A stretch of DNA of 64,000 bases from Datisca glomerata (taxonomy: Eukaryota > Streptophyta > Magnoliopsida > Cucurbitales > Datiscaceae): assembly GCA_003255025.1 (NCBI GenBank), contig QANY01005406.1:1-64000 (forward strand), written 5' to 3'. Position 1 is the first letter of the stretch; every line of letters begins with the position of its first letter. Made by a program: the position numbers and the translations under genes. Below the pieces are notes generated by a model that was not told the DNA's origin, did not search any database, and was given only the letters and a program-made list of their open reading frames with translations. Shown here piece by piece: positions 46,261 to 61,439 of this stretch.

Positions 46261-47016
46261 ATGAAGATGTTTCACTCCTTATTCATTCTTTCTTTAGTCT
46301 TGATCTTCATTCTCCCCACAACATCAGCTCAAACCACAGCACAACCACCAGCACCAACCGGGCCAACCAACATATCGGCAATCCTCGAGAAAGGCGGCCA
46401 GTTCACCACCTTCCTCAAACTACTCTCAACCAGCCAAGAAGTCGACCAAATAAACACAGCTCTAAACAACTCAAACCAAGGCTTAACCATATTCGCCCCA
46501 ACCGATAACGCCTTCACAAACCTCAAACCCGGAACACTCAACTCCCTAAACGATCAACAAAAGGTTTCCCTTGTTCAATTTCACATCCTCCCTTCCTTCC
46601 AATCCCTCTCCCAATTCCAAACCGTTAGCAACCCGTTACGAACCCAGGCCGGGAACAGCGAAAACGGCCAGTTTTCGCTAAACGTCACCACCTCCGGTAA
46701 CCAAGTGAACATCACAACTGGAGTAGTTGACACCACTGTGGCTAACACTTTATACACAGATGGTCAGCTTGTTGTTTATCAGGTGGATAAGGTGCTTCTT
46801 CCTTTGGCTATGTTTGGGCCGCCGTCGCCTGCTCCTGCCCCGACTAAACCCGAGAAAGCTGTTAAAGGTTCAGATCATCCTTCGGGTGTTTCGGATAATA
46901 GTCCTACTATTGATACTTCTGGTGGGTTGAGGTTAAAGTCAGGACTGGATTATTATCAGGGTTTAATTGCAGCATTATTCGGAGTTGTAGTTGCTTCAGT
47001 TTGTTTGCAGTTTTGA
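46261..47016 (+). CDS. Fasciclin-like arabinogalactan protein, single FAS1 domain (FLA11/12-like)
   Basis: One intronless frame of 251 residues. Residues 1-23 are a signal peptide (hydrophobic core LFILSLVLIFILP, cleavage near TSA/Q). A short Pro/Ala stretch follows, then one fasciclin domain (about 38-180) with the H1-type motif LTIFAPTDNAF, the YH-like VQFHILPSF and the H2-type LVVYQVDKVLLP. Several N-glycosylation sites (NIS, NNS, NVT, NIT) are present. After it come arabinogalactan-type SPAPAP repeats and a C-terminal hydrophobic tail (LIAALFGVVVASVCLQF), a likely GPI-anchor signal. Single-FAS1 members with this plan (Arabidopsis FLA11 and FLA12) act at the plasma membrane and wall during secondary-wall formation in stems; that role is inferred. 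Length is normal and no damage is seen. Confidence 0.93.
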   Translation: MKMFHSLFILSLVLIFILPTTSAQTTAQPPAPTGPTNISAILEKGGQFTTFLKLLSTSQEVDQINTALNNSNQGLTIFAPTDNAFTNLKPGTLNSLNDQQKVSLVQFHILPSFQSLSQFQTVSNPLRTQAGNSENGQFSLNVTTSGNQVNITTGVVDTTVANTLYTDGQLVVYQVDKVLLPLAMFGPPSPAPAPTKPEKAVKGSDHPSGVSDNSPTIDTSGGLRLKSGLDYYQGLIAALFGVVVASVCLQF

Positions 47017-47715
47017 GCTTTTATTTTTAATGGGATGCTTTTGGGATCTATTTTTGAGTGAGTAATGTGTTGAATTGAAGTGAAGTAATATTTCATTCTT
47101 TTGAATATAAAGTTTCTCTCTTTGTAATCTTTGTATTTGATTGAACATTTCTTTGTATGCAAATATTGTTAGTAATTTTGGTTATCTGTTTTTCCCTACC
47201 AATACCATTAAGCTCAAATATGCATTATTATGTAACAGACAAGTACAATGTGAGTTATTCTAATACATTGTATGATTGGTGTAAAATAAATTTACGCAAC
47301 AAATAATTAATTCAATAGTATTTTACCTTTTACATTTTCTGAGAACACATAAAAGATTATACAAAACGGATTAAAGGGAATTGAAGACGCGTTGAAAAGT
47401 TTAGTTAAACTATACATTTTCCAAACAATCTGTAAAGAAAAAACCGGACCGCTTAAACCCCAATAAGCCAAGCCATCAGCCGATGTCAGTGCGCTTTAAC
47501 AAATCGCATCGTTCCTATCGCCAGTCGCCACAATTTAACTCTCCGAAGTTCCCAAAGATGCCACTCGGTAGGCCTCCAACTCAAAGACCAGAAATTGTTT
47601 GCTGTCCTCCGTTTATAAATAGCAATCCACTTCTTCTGTTTCATTTCTGGTTACAATTCTTCATTTCCATTCGTCTTCATTGTTTCGCTTCGTTTGGAGT
47701 CTCCATAGCGCTTCC
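47017..47715. other. Spacer with the reductase promoter
   Basis: FLA 3' region, then the promoter of the next gene: TATAAATA at 47614-47621, 95 bp before its ATG. No other gene. Confidence 0.6.
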
Positions 47716-51384
<3,669 letters not shown>

Positions 51385-53381
51385 TTGGTCAACAATATGA
51401 GTTCAATTTTAGAGTAGTCATAATCTATAATCCTGATTGTGGTATGACAAAGTTTTATGGTTTTTACTCTTTTTATTTTCTTCAAGTAGTTGTTAGAAAT
51501 AATATATTCTTAACAACTTTTTATAAATTTTTTTCAGAATTTTTTTTCCTTTATGAACATAAAAATCATAACTTTTTATTCATTTAATTTTTTACTGAGC
51601 CTGTTAGTGATAACATTATACCACAATTGCCCCTTTTCGGCTTATGAAATTATCTATCAATTACACAATGTCCCTTCAGTTCTTCTACCTGATACCTCTG
51701 TTGGACTGAATGTGTTAGTATTAGGCAGTACAGTATCAGTATGATCAATTAGATTTTTCACTTTGCATTTATGAGCTTTGAAGTCTATTCTTCTTTGAGT
51801 GTGGTGCCGTTTGTATTAAAAGTATAGTAAAATTTCATTCTTTTTTCTCTCTCTCTGGAGATGTCTGAGCCAGTGCATCCAGTTTACACGTACATGAGAC
51901 CCTTGTACCATGCTCGCACCAGTTTTAAGTCCGTGATGCTCGCATAAGTTTCCCTACATTAAGTCGTTGACAATGCACTTGAAAGGGATCAAACTTTCAA
52001 GTCTACAGACTTCATCATTTAAGCCAACCCCTTGCAACGGATCAATAACATATTCATATTGTTTCTATAGCCACCTATTAGCGACGTTTTTTAAAATTCT
52101 TTGACAAAGTATACAATTTCATCATATCTTATTTCAACTTATCAGTTACAAAATCTTGAGAGATGTTAGCATTTTGGGGCGTCAAATCAAGCATGCATGG
52201 TGACAAATGAAGTCCCAGAATGTTTAATATTTGCAAGACCAATGTTCATAATTGCCATTCCTTTTCTTCTTTTGTCAGCTGCTAAAAGCACAAAACTTCA
52301 TTATCATCATTAAACATTGTACTCAACGTCCATAACACAAATGACAAATCTCGGTAAGAACAAGGCTCAAATAAAACGATTTAATTGCCATTTCTTTCTT
52401 AAATATAGAGTTAAATGTCAATAGTGACTTAAAATGGCAAAACAAGATGACTCCAAGAAGAAAACAACGCGCAATTAAATCACCTTGGTCTAAACTGAAT
52501 TCATTATTACGTAGCAGTATGGATCTTACCTACAGGTGGTACATGATAACACACCACATACGTGCTATATGTGTATGCCAAGATTCATATTTAGCTAATG
52601 CTAAAGAATAAACTGCAAAACCATTTTCAATATATAAAAAAGAACTCATAGTTATGATGTGATAATGCAACCAAAAAAAGTACACATACACGTAGATTTA
52701 TACCATCTTATTAGGGTGAATTTGAAGTGTTTTGTTAAATTGCACTAAAATGCATTTAAAATATTACTTTAAATCGCTTGTATTTGACTGACTTTATTGT
52801 TATATAAGCATATTTTGGTATTTAAAAACAGTTCTATAAGAAATCATATATACTCAACTAATGTTTCCTAAAATGCTTCAATATATAAATAAACACAAAC
52901 TCAAGTGCTTAATACAAAGATGAATACCAAATAACTTTCAACTAATACAATGTTATATTCGATGTATACAAGTGTTTTTAGTCGCAATCACTTCCAAGCA
53001 TCCTTGAACATCATACTTTGTATTATTAGTTTAGGTCATATTGTTGATGAAATTAAACCTAGTTTTTCCAATTTATTGGGTAAATCTTTTTTTTCTTTTC
53101 ATATATATTCTAACCATAGGTATGTCCATTGGCTCAAAAGAAGGTCTTCTGTTCCCACAGGCGATGACAGCATAAGGCAATTTGGTAGCTTTCCCTTTCC
53201 CTATCTGTTTGTCTATTCAGTTGTTATTATATTACCTTAACCATTGTCTTCACTTGAATTAGACAACATCCTTATAAAAACTTTTGCACAGTGTTTTGAA
53301 ACTTACAAGGTTTTTGGTCGATAATTCTGGGGGGAGATCACTCATTCCCAAGTTTCTCCAACAACAAGGCCTCCTCCTCCA
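51385..53381. other. Intergenic DNA
   Basis: No gene or transposon recognised on either strand; AT-rich. The frames at 51553-51744 and 52950-53240 match nothing I know and have ordinary AT-rich composition. Confidence 0.5.
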
Positions 53382-53556
53382 ATGGAAGCAAATCCAACAA
53401 TTTCATATTCCCAACTCCCTCCTGGATTAAGATTCCACCCATCGGATGAAAGAACTCATTCTCCACTACTTGAGAAACAAAGTGACCTCGACTCTGATTC
53501 CTTCGTCTATCATTGCTGACATTGATCTTTATAAGACAACCCATGGGAGCTCCCTG
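53382..53556 (+). pseudogene. NAC pseudogene exon 1
   Basis: It starts MEANPTISYSQLPPGLRFHP. The frame shifts +1 within GATGAAAGAACTC and returns near TATAAGACAACCCATGGGAG. The donor CCCTG/GTAAGC is intact. The minus-strand frame 53338-53580 is its shadow. Confidence 0.85.
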
Positions 53557-54784
53557 GTAAGCACTAATTACCCATTCCATTTCGTTCTCTGTATTTCATG
53601 GTTATGTCAATTTGTTATTACATGCTCCAAAAACCCACTCAATCACCAAACTCATTACACCCAAAACTAAACTCATCTCGACGGTCAATGCCGTTATGAG
53701 TTGGGGTTGTATGTGGTGTGATCTTACCTTAAACATATGATAAAATAATCATATAAAAAATAAATAAACTCAAAGTTGTGAAGTGTATTTGGTCCCACGA
53801 CACGTGTATTACCACATCATTGCAGTGATACATAACATTACTCTTATCTCGTAAGAAATAGACTCCTCACGATGGGATACTCCTTTAGGGTATAACTTAT
53901 TCTCGGTCTCTCTTGAAGTAGAATCACTGAATATTTTCCTAATATCTGATATTTACAACCATCCAAAAATTCTATCACTTTCTTATTCAAAATAAGAATT
54001 TTATTTATATTATCATAATATGTATTCCTAAAATAAATCTCTATGGCCTCTTTGGTAGTAGTCATTTCAAGCGAAGAAATATAATTTATAGGGCATATGA
54101 TATAAATTGCGGGCGTCTAAATTCCTGAAAAAGTAAGGATATCTTTAGTTCTCTTGAATTACAGATATTTAATTTCCCCAGACAGTATAGATTATTTATA
54201 ACTCTACTTTTGTCCTTCTTTGTTCTTACTTTTTTCCTTCTTTCTACCTACTTTTTCCCTTCTTTCTACCTACTTTTTCTTTATAGGTAATCTTTTAATT
54301 GAAACTAGTAATGTAAATGTTCTCACATACAATTTTATTTATATTTTTTTTTTCCAACTGTTTATTATATGTAAGCTTTTTTTACTTAATTTCAATTTTA
54401 GTTATTTATATAGTATGGTAAATGTTGCTTGCATGTATATTATGTGAATTGTATAAGTTGACAAAGTAGTAATCAACAATTGATATATTTATTTAGAAGT
54501 AATGTCAAATTGAGAAAGTTAAAAAAAATCACTGCAAGAATTCTGAGGACATACTTTGGCTATCAAATACAACTATTTTGTAATTCTAATAATCATGTAC
54601 AAGATTCTCAAATGATACAAAACATGATAATCTTACATTTAAGGACATCGAATTCTCATCAATTTAATTTCATTCAAATTTCTGATACCAAACAATACAT
54701 GAAGAATTTGAGACATATTCTCTAACGTGCGTTTTCCTTTTTCCGTTTTACGTCTTATATTCTCTCGGAATATGATGTAAACAG
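53557..54784. other. Intron 1 of the NAC pseudogene
   Basis: AT-rich, with no recognised frame. It ends TGTAAACAG. An unusually long first intron for a NAC gene, about 1.2 kb; part of it may be inserted DNA that I cannot identify. Confidence 0.55.
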
Positions 54785-54906
54785 AGAGAGCTTGGTATGG
54801 GGAGGAAAAATGGTACTTTTTCATGCCGAGGGAGAGGAAGTATCCAAGTGGAACAAGGCCTAATACAGGCGTTGACTCAGGTTACTGGAAGGCTACATGT
54901 ACTGAT
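54785..54906 (+). pseudogene. NAC pseudogene exon 2, 5' half
   Basis: It is in frame with exon 1 by phase ([24 protein letters not shown]) and stops exactly at CTGAT, the target duplicated by the copia insertion. Confidence 0.85.
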
Positions 54907-54972
54907 TGTTAAGTGAGTGTTTTGGGATAAGAGAGCATTATACGCACTGTGCATAGCTTGAACCCAAACAAG

Positions 54973-55683
54973 TTATTTAGAAGCAGAGGTATAAGAAGTA
55001 GGTTCCAAAGAAGAGGAAGAGAGAATAGGGGAACCAGAGGCAACTAAAGCTTTTTTCTTAGAAATATCAGATTTGGATCTAGTTTGCATTGGATGATGAG
55101 GTTGAAAATTAGGTTGTGTGTGATATGTACTTGTTCTAGATATAGTGAAGTCAATAGGCAAAATAGGATGTTCATCATGATCAATAACAATAGGCAAAAT
55201 AGTATTCTCAGTATGCGAAAGATGCTCAGTATGTAAATCAGTATGATCATGATAACTAGGGGAAGCAGAAGCATGTATACCAGAATCTATCATAGTAGAA
55301 TCAGAATTATGCAAAGTATCAATAGAAGGTAAAGTAATAGAAAAGGACTTACCAATAGTCAATGAGTCAGCAGTGTTATATATATTTGGAACAAAATGAA
55401 AAGTGCCACCACTGTGTTAAATATCAGAAGTTGGCACAAAAGATTGCAGAAAAGGTAACACAGAAATACAATTGTCATTAGCAGATGGAGAACTATTAAA
55501 AGAATGTAAATTAGTAGATAAGGTAGTGGAAGAGGCAAAGGGAAATACACCCATATCAAACACAACATGTCTAGAGGTATAAATTTTATTGACAGATTTA
55601 TCATAGCATAAATAACTTTTTTGATTCATAGAATAGCCAAGAAATATACATTGAATAGATCGAGTAGAAAACTTATTCTTCAT
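54973..55683 (-). pseudogene. Copia A integrase C-terminal part and hinge to RT
   Basis: 55683-55417 reads RSIQCIFLGYSMNQKSYLCY and VNKIYTSRHVVFD, the GKY-like end of copia integrase. 55362-54973 reads HPMQTRSKSDISKKKAL, the hinge just before RT, then SASK, a stop, LVWVQAMHSAYNALLSQNT. The frames are separated by a shift near 55417. Confidence 0.85.
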
Positions 55684-55929
55684 ATAAGGTTTAAGACTTG
55701 GATAACAAGATCATCTAAAGACTTTTAATTATTTATAATTTAGAAGTTTGCCAAAAAGTTTATCAAATGAAGAAATATGATTAAGGACAACACTAGGCAT
55801 CCTATTAAATAAGTAGAAATATGTAGCAAAGGCATAATTTCAGAAATGAAGAAGAACAGATGCATGATTCATAATGGTGAGGCCAGTCTTAACAATGTGC
55901 CTGTGTTTCCTCTCAGCAACTCCATTTTG

Positions 55930-56815
55930 CTAAGAGCTGTAAAGATAGGTCTTTTGTTTGAAAATGCCATTATCATTTAGGTATGTTTCAAAAGAATTAT
56001 TAGTAAACTCACCTCCCCCATCAGTACAAAGAGTTTTAATTCTAGTAGAAAATAAGTTCTCGACAAAGGGTTTAAACCATTTAAAAACAAGAAGCACATC
56101 AGATTTGTTGGAAATGGGAAAGAACCAAGTGAATCTTGACATATCATCGATGAAAATCATATAATATCTATGACCAAGAAAGGATGTTGTGGGCGAGGGA
56201 ACCTACACATCACTGTGAATAAGAGAAAGAAGAGATAGAGAAACAAATTCAGAAGTGGGAAAAGAAAGTCTAGGCATCTTATTAGTAATACAACAAGTAC
56301 AAATGCATTTATCTAGATTCACAGAAGTACAAGGTATATTAGATCTACTTAAAATATGTCTAACAGTTTGAGAAGAATGATGACCAAACTGAAAATGCCA
56401 AATGAGATCTGAAGTCCTTGAACCATGATAGGCAATACTAGCTTTCGGTATGGAGGAGGATATGGGGTATATTCCATTGACACTAGCCTCTTTATGCAAT
56501 ATGTGCCCTGTTACCTTGTCCTGGATCCAGAAAAAAGGAGCATAAAAGATAAAAAGACAATTATTATCTAAATAAAATGGGTACACAGAGAGAAGATTCA
56601 TAGATAATTGAGGGACACAAAACACTTGAGATAAAGGAAAATAAGTAGATGAAGTTTTAAGAATACTGGAACCTGTGTGGGAAAATGACAGTGACTGACC
56701 ATTACCAATGGAGATAGTTTCATCCCCATTATATTCTGAGGAGTTGACAAAGTTGTTCATGTCATGTGTAAGGTGGGTGTTACACCCAGTGTCAGTAATC
56801 CATACCTGTGATTCA
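55930..56815 (-). pseudogene. Copia A protease and integrase core
   Basis: The protease begins ITDTGCNTHLTHDMNNF (D-T-G active site) and continues to NLLSVYPFYLDNNC. The integrase zinc part follows (LIWHFQFGHHSSQTVRHILS, CICTCCITNK, IHSDV), then a stop. The core continues with IDDMSRFTWFFPISNKSD and LCTDGGGEFTNN (56160-55930). The piece between 55929 and 55684 is decayed. Confidence 0.85.
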
Positions 56816-56829
56816 GTGAGATGAGGAGC

Positions 56830-57835
56830 TTAGTTCATGGTTGTCATCGTAGAAAAGTTAGAAGATGGGCTTTTCCCTTGAAAAGAAAAATTAAGTTTGT
56901 GGTAACAATCAATGGCTGAATGTCCTAGCATTTGGCAAATATGACATTTCACCTTATTGTTTTGAAGGCCATTGTTGAGATCTTGAATAAAACATTGATT
57001 GTTTTTCATAAATTGAGGAGGTGCACCAAGAAGGGAGAGCATGGTGGGAGTGTTCCAATTCGGTGATCTTCTACTCCTGCCTTGACCAAATCGACCATTA
57101 TTGTTTCTGCCACCACGAAAATTTCTCCCACCCCTACCTCTATTAGATCCTCTAGTATTAAAATTGGCAAGAAATGTAGTATTTTGAATGAAATTGTCTT
57201 GTTGCTCAAGAAAGTGTTCTTCTGACTTTAGAAAAATATACATGAGTTCTTCCCTAGTTCTAATAGAAGTTCTAAGGGTTTTATACTCATTCAGAATGCC
57301 ATTGATAGTGTAAATTAGAGCATCATCATCCTCAATCTTGATAGAAACAACATATAATTTGTCAATTACCTCTATGATGCGTTGAATATAGGTATCGGTG
57401 TTCTCAGTATCCCGTTTGGAAAGAGATTGAAGATCGGACTTAAGTTGCAGAAAGTCGGATCGTGAGATAGAAGAAAAATGCCGCATGAGTGATTCCCAGA
57501 TCTCTTTTGAAGTCTTGCAACCTGCCATATACGCTAGAGTCGTTGGCGACAGTCATTAATGCTTGGTCTTGAGCCACCCGTTGATCACATAGTGGGTTTC
57601 TTATCTATGCTTCTTTGATATTGGGATTCTTTAAGAATCTTGATGGACATTGTATAGACCCGTCTACATTGCCAAAGATTTGATGAGCTTTAAGAATGAC
57701 GGTAGTTTGATATTTCCACAAAATGAAGTTGGAGGAATCAAGTCTGATCGAGATCAAGTTACAAAATTTAGATAGTAAGAAAATAGGTGAATGGATGGAA
57801 GGAGGAGATTGAGTAACTTGTTCGGAGATGGGCAT
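56830..57835 (-). pseudogene. Copia A gag
   Basis: The N-terminus (57835-57605) contains SIRLDSSNFILWKYQTTVIL, the usual copia gag start. After a disrupted junction, 57528-56830 encodes a UBN2-type core (TSKEIWESLMRHFSSISRSD, LQSLSKRDTENTDTYIQRII). An RG-rich segment and the zinc knuckle CHICQMLGHSAIDC follow. Ends with a stop before the protease. Confidence 0.85.
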
Positions 57836-57960
57836 GACAAGGTTTTAAGTGGTGGTCTAAGAATGGGTTGGGGAAGCAATTTAGACTTGTGGATTTTCTT
57901 GAACTTCAGTGGCTGGGTTTTCAACAAGATCTACCATAGCTTATGACGTTTGTCTCGATG

Positions 57961-57972
57961 GCTCTGATATCA
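57961..57972 (-). other. Primer-binding site of copia A
   Basis: TGATATCAGAGC on the element strand differs by one base from TGGTATCAGAGC, the tRNA-iMet site of plant copia elements; it directly follows the LTR end TTCTTCA. Confidence 0.8.
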
Positions 57973-58179
57973 TGAAGAATTTTATAACAAGAAGAAGAAA
58001 GAGAGGAGAAGCAAGAATAGTGCAAGAGAAGAAGAAGAAAAAAAAATCTCATTAACCCTGAACAAAAAGGAACCAAAGGTTTTATAGAGAGAGAAAGGCA
58101 CTAACATTTGGAAAGCAGAAAAGACAAAAAATACCTCTAATAACAAACAACCAGAAAATAAACAAACACTCACTCAACA
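57973..58179 (-). repeat. 5' LTR of copia A, the only LTR
   Basis: 207 bp, from TGTTGAGTGAGTGTTTG (58179) to ATTCTTCA (57973). It contains TCTATAAAACC, a TATA box. No second copy is found at the other end. Confidence 0.85.
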
Positions 58180-58184
58180 CTGAT

Positions 58185-58335
58185 AAGCTTATTCTTTTCA
58201 TGTGGAGCAAAAAACATTGGGGTGAAGAAAGCTTTGGTGTTCTACAAGGGTCATCCTACAAAATAAAAGAGTTAAAACTGATTAGATCATGCATGAATAC
58301 AGATTGCTTAATACCCTGCAACGATTTTCTAAGTA
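58185..58335 (+). pseudogene. NAC pseudogene exon 2, 3' half
   Basis: GVKKALVFYKGHPTK is followed by a frameshift, then KRVKTD, a stop in place of Trp, and IMHEYRLL: the NAC subdomain D/E text. The exon end and donor are not clear. Confidence 0.8.
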
Positions 58336-58999
58336 GAAAAGATCTATTATAGCGAGTACAAATTTATTGGGAAACACTGACACTTCTCCTAAGCTAACTT
58401 ACTTGTCGCACACGTATCAGGCACTGACACTCTCTGTAACAGTCTTCGACACATATTAAACACTCTAAAATAAGGATGCAGATCACCTCTTGTTTTAACG
58501 TAAGGTGGTGTTGTCCATTTTGTATAGTTGATTCAGATCTCAATTATTCATATCGACTTTAATTTTTAAAAAAAAAATTCATTTTTGTGTATTTCCGTGA
58601 AGAGTCGGTCTAAGCCTAATTGGACGAGAGGAGGTGATCTAATTTCTTTAAATAGAGTATACGACTAGACATGTTGTCTAGTCTGTCTAGTACGTGTCGA
58701 ATATGTTGGGATATATGTTATAGCGTGTCTAACATGTATTGTCAAACACTACAAAATTGTTGAAAACTTCAATGAAGCAATTTTATATTTTTTTATTTTT
58801 TTATGTTTTCATAAATCTTTCCGAACAAAAATCATGGCGAAAGTCTAGTAAATATAGAGTATACTAGATATCAAAAATTAAAATGCAGTGTATCTCTAAC
58901 ATATCTACCTTTCGTGTCTGTATTCCTACTTCTTAGATTGCTATTCTGGAACACATTAGGATTAGCTTTTGTTGAAGATAATGTTTTGTTTTCTTACAG
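58336..58999. other. Intron 2 of the NAC pseudogene
   Basis: Non-coding, AT-rich; ends with the acceptor TTTTCTTACAG. Confidence 0.6.
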
Positions 59000-59239
59000 G
59001 TGGACGACTGGGTTCTCTGTCGTGTCCGGAGAAAAGGTAACATCTTAAAGAATAGTATGGAAGATCAAAATGGCTCCGCAGACGACTCTATGCAAACCGG
59101 GTTTGACGAAGTGAGAGGAGAACTAAAGTCTACAATTAAGGATCGTAATGGTCATAAATTATCTATACAAAGACTGCCCAATGTTACCTTACATGTTTGC
59201 CTCCCAAGACTTACTAATTCCTTCTGTAGAGGCAAATAA
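59000..59239 (+). pseudogene. NAC pseudogene exon 3
   Basis: It opens VDDWVLCRVRRKGNILKNS after an intact acceptor, the conserved end of the NAC domain. It stays open for 79 codons, then stops 27 bp before the next copia LTR. The variable C-terminal domain is missing. Confidence 0.8.
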
Positions 59240-59649
59240 TAAAATTAATCACTACAAATGCCTTCTTGTTGGAGAAAATTGTAGTTTGACAACTTTGAGA
59301 TAACACGTCAAAATCATTAGGTAATGAATGAAAAAAATTGTCTCAAAAGTTACCGAATTAACTTAGATAAGAAATTTGAACAAGAGGTTATCCCGCAACT
59401 GCTAGTCGGTTCAGCATGGTACGATACGTTACGGGGTTAATCATGGAGTTTTGATAAATTTTCTTGTAATTGTTGGGAAGATATGATGTTTGGCTTATAC
59501 CTCTTCATCTTTCACATCTCTTCAAAACATTGCCAAAAGTAACCAAATGTTGATTCGAATGGCCATGAACCAACCTATATATAGTGGTTAATTGTTGCAA
59601 AGTTTTTACAACAAAATTTTCCTACACATTTTCATACTCTCTTGTATTT

Positions 59650-60580
59650 GAGGCTGTTGTGTAATATTAAAAGATAAAGTTACGTTAGCCGGTTCTTATC
59701 GATTGGAATGCTACTTCTGTAAGAACGAAAGATCTGTAAGTTTTCTATTTCTTTACATGCAGGTACTAACAATCTTAAGACAAATTTATTTCAATAAATC
59801 TGCCTGCAAGTTTTAGATCGGCTTCTTTTTAATTCTGTAAATTTATGGATTTCATAGTTTAATCTGCAAGTTGTTTCTGTACGTGAGTATTCAGTTTTTT
59901 AATTCAAAGTCTTAGTTTTAACACATATATTAGAGCTTCAGAATTGTTTTAAATTGTGGTTTGCATGTGAGTTGTATTATGTGTGTTGGTTTAATTTTCC
60001 ATTAGACTGTGCATTCTCTCTTCGTAATTTTTTATCTTCGTCGATTTGTCAGATCATTTCCGTTCATTGTTATAGTTATTCTTTACTGCCTGGATTAGTT
60101 ATATATTTGGGATCAATTTAACTTTCTAGTTTTGTGTATTTATTGGTTTACACATTTTATCACATTGTTTTACACTGCCTTTTTGTTCATTGTTATTCTG
60201 CCCAATTTCTATTTTGATTTAACATAACTCTTCAGCACTGAATTTTTTTTAGTTAGATTTGCTGCTTTAGTTTTGTGTACGCACCGTTTGAATTTTTTTT
60301 TCGATAGTTATTCTGTTTCGTTATTTTGTTGCATCGATTGGGCTTAATTAATTAACTATTTTGAATATTCAATTGTACATCATATTGGATTTCATAAATT
60401 TGAAACTATTTTTCTCAAAATTTTGTTTGCAAGTATAAAGTATTCACAGTTTAGTTATCTAATTTGCGTGATTCATAGAGTATTTTGAAAATGTTTTATT
60501 CTATTTTCGTAAAAGAAATGGTTACATTTAGCACTCTTATCTATGTTCCTACTATTGGTAAATCCCGGAGAAAAATCAGA
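59650..60580. other. LTR end and leader of copia B, non-coding
   Basis: T-rich, with no frame. No TGGTATCAGAGC-like site was found. Confidence 0.45.
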
Positions 60581-60589
60581 AAAATTTAA

Positions 60590-61370
60590 TGGTATAGATT
60601 TTAAACGATGGTAACAGAAAATGTTATTTTATCTCACCCTTTGAATTTGACTAAGTTTCTCACTTAAACGGCTTCTATTCTTAAAGAAGAAGAAACTAAC
60701 AAAGAGAAAGTTGTTGTGGATGCTTGGAAGCATTTTGACTTTCTCTATAAAAATTATATACTCAACGGACTTGATAATACACTGTATGATATTTACAGTG
60801 CGGTGAAGTCGGAGAAAGAACTTTGGGAGTCTTTGGACAAGAAGTATAAAACTAGAGATGCTGGTGCAAAGAAATATATTGTCGGTAAGTTTTTAGAATA
60901 CAACATGATGGATTCAAAGACTGTATTTAGTCAAGTTCAAAAGCTTCAAGTAATTTTGCATGAGATACATGCTGAGAATATGTCTTTTAGCGAGTCCTTT
61001 CAAGTAGCAGCGATAATTGAAAAATTACCACCGTCTTAGAAAGATTTCAAAAATTATCTCAAGCACAAACGTAAAAAGATGAAACTTGAAGAGCTAATAG
61101 TATGTTTGAGGATTGAAGAAGACAATCAAAAGTCTGAAAATAAAAGTGGGAGCCACCTCATGGTATCAAAAGTCAATATAGTGGAGAATGGACAAAGACC
61201 GAACAAAAAGACAAAGATTTCGAATGTTGGTCCAAGTCAAGATTACAATAATGGAAAGAAGTTCAAAGGCAAGTGCTACAACTGTGGAAGATAAGGACAC
61301 TGCTCGAAGGAGTGTCGAAAGCCTAAGAACTTCAAGAAAAATAATGCTCAAGCCAACGTCACTGAAATTG
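60590..61370 (+). pseudogene. Copia B gag
   Basis: FNGIDFKRW-like text with shifts, then an open part (60716-61039) with WKHFDFLYKNYILNGLDNTL, ELWESLDKKYKTRDAGAKKY and FQVAAIIEKLPPS. After a stop, LEELIVCLRIEEDNQKSENK follows, then the zinc knuckle CYNCGR, a stop in place of its aromatic partner, GHCSKEC. A copia gag of the UBN2 group. Confidence 0.85.
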
Positions 61371-61439
61371 ACAATATTTCAAATGATGTATCTGACATTG
61401 ACCTTTCTGCTATGGTTTTCAAATGCAATATTGTTGCAA

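Larger units (their letters stand above)
54907..58179 (-). mobile_element. Truncated Ty1/copia element with a single LTR (copia A)
   Basis: A perfect duplication CTGAT (54902-54906, 58180-58184) marks both ends inside NAC exon 2. On the minus strand: one LTR (57973-58179), a primer-binding site, gag, protease, integrase, then only the first codons of RT (ending QNTHLT) at 54907. There is no second LTR and no RT core or RNase H. The two outward-reading ends share AAACACTCACT(C/T)AACA, 15 of 16 bases. Several stops interrupt gag-pol. A normal element would have ended with a second LTR. Confidence 0.88.
53382..59239 (+). pseudogene. NAC-domain transcription factor pseudogene, split by a copia element
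   Basis: The conserved three-exon plan of NAC genes can be read. Exon 1 (53382-53556) has LPPGLRFHPSDE and LHYLRNKVTSTLIPSSIIAD. Exon 2 appears in two halves (54785-54906 and 58180-58335), with [25 protein letters not shown] and VKKALVFYKGHPTK. Exon 3 (59000-59239) has DDWVLCRVRRKG. Damage: a one-base insertion in exon 1 after GATGAA and a one-base deletion before its end; the copia insertion within exon 2; further shifts and a W-to-stop change before IMHEYRLL. The C-terminal region beyond 59239 is lost. NAC proteins are DNA-binding plant regulators; this copy cannot make one. Confidence 0.88.

Noticed and set aside
46107..46508. 133-codon frame overlapping the FLA start
   Set aside because: It is in another frame of the FLA leader and coding region; FLA has clear signal peptide and fasciclin motifs.
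51553..53240. Small frames in the gap after the reductase gene
   Set aside because: AT-driven frames without known motifs or splice context.
53338..53580. 80-codon minus-strand frame
   Set aside because: Shadow of NAC exon 1, whose motifs are on the plus strand.
57955..57980. A tRNA-like stretch near GCTCTGATATCA
   Set aside because: It is the complement of the tRNA-Met 3' end used as primer site by copia A, not a tRNA gene.
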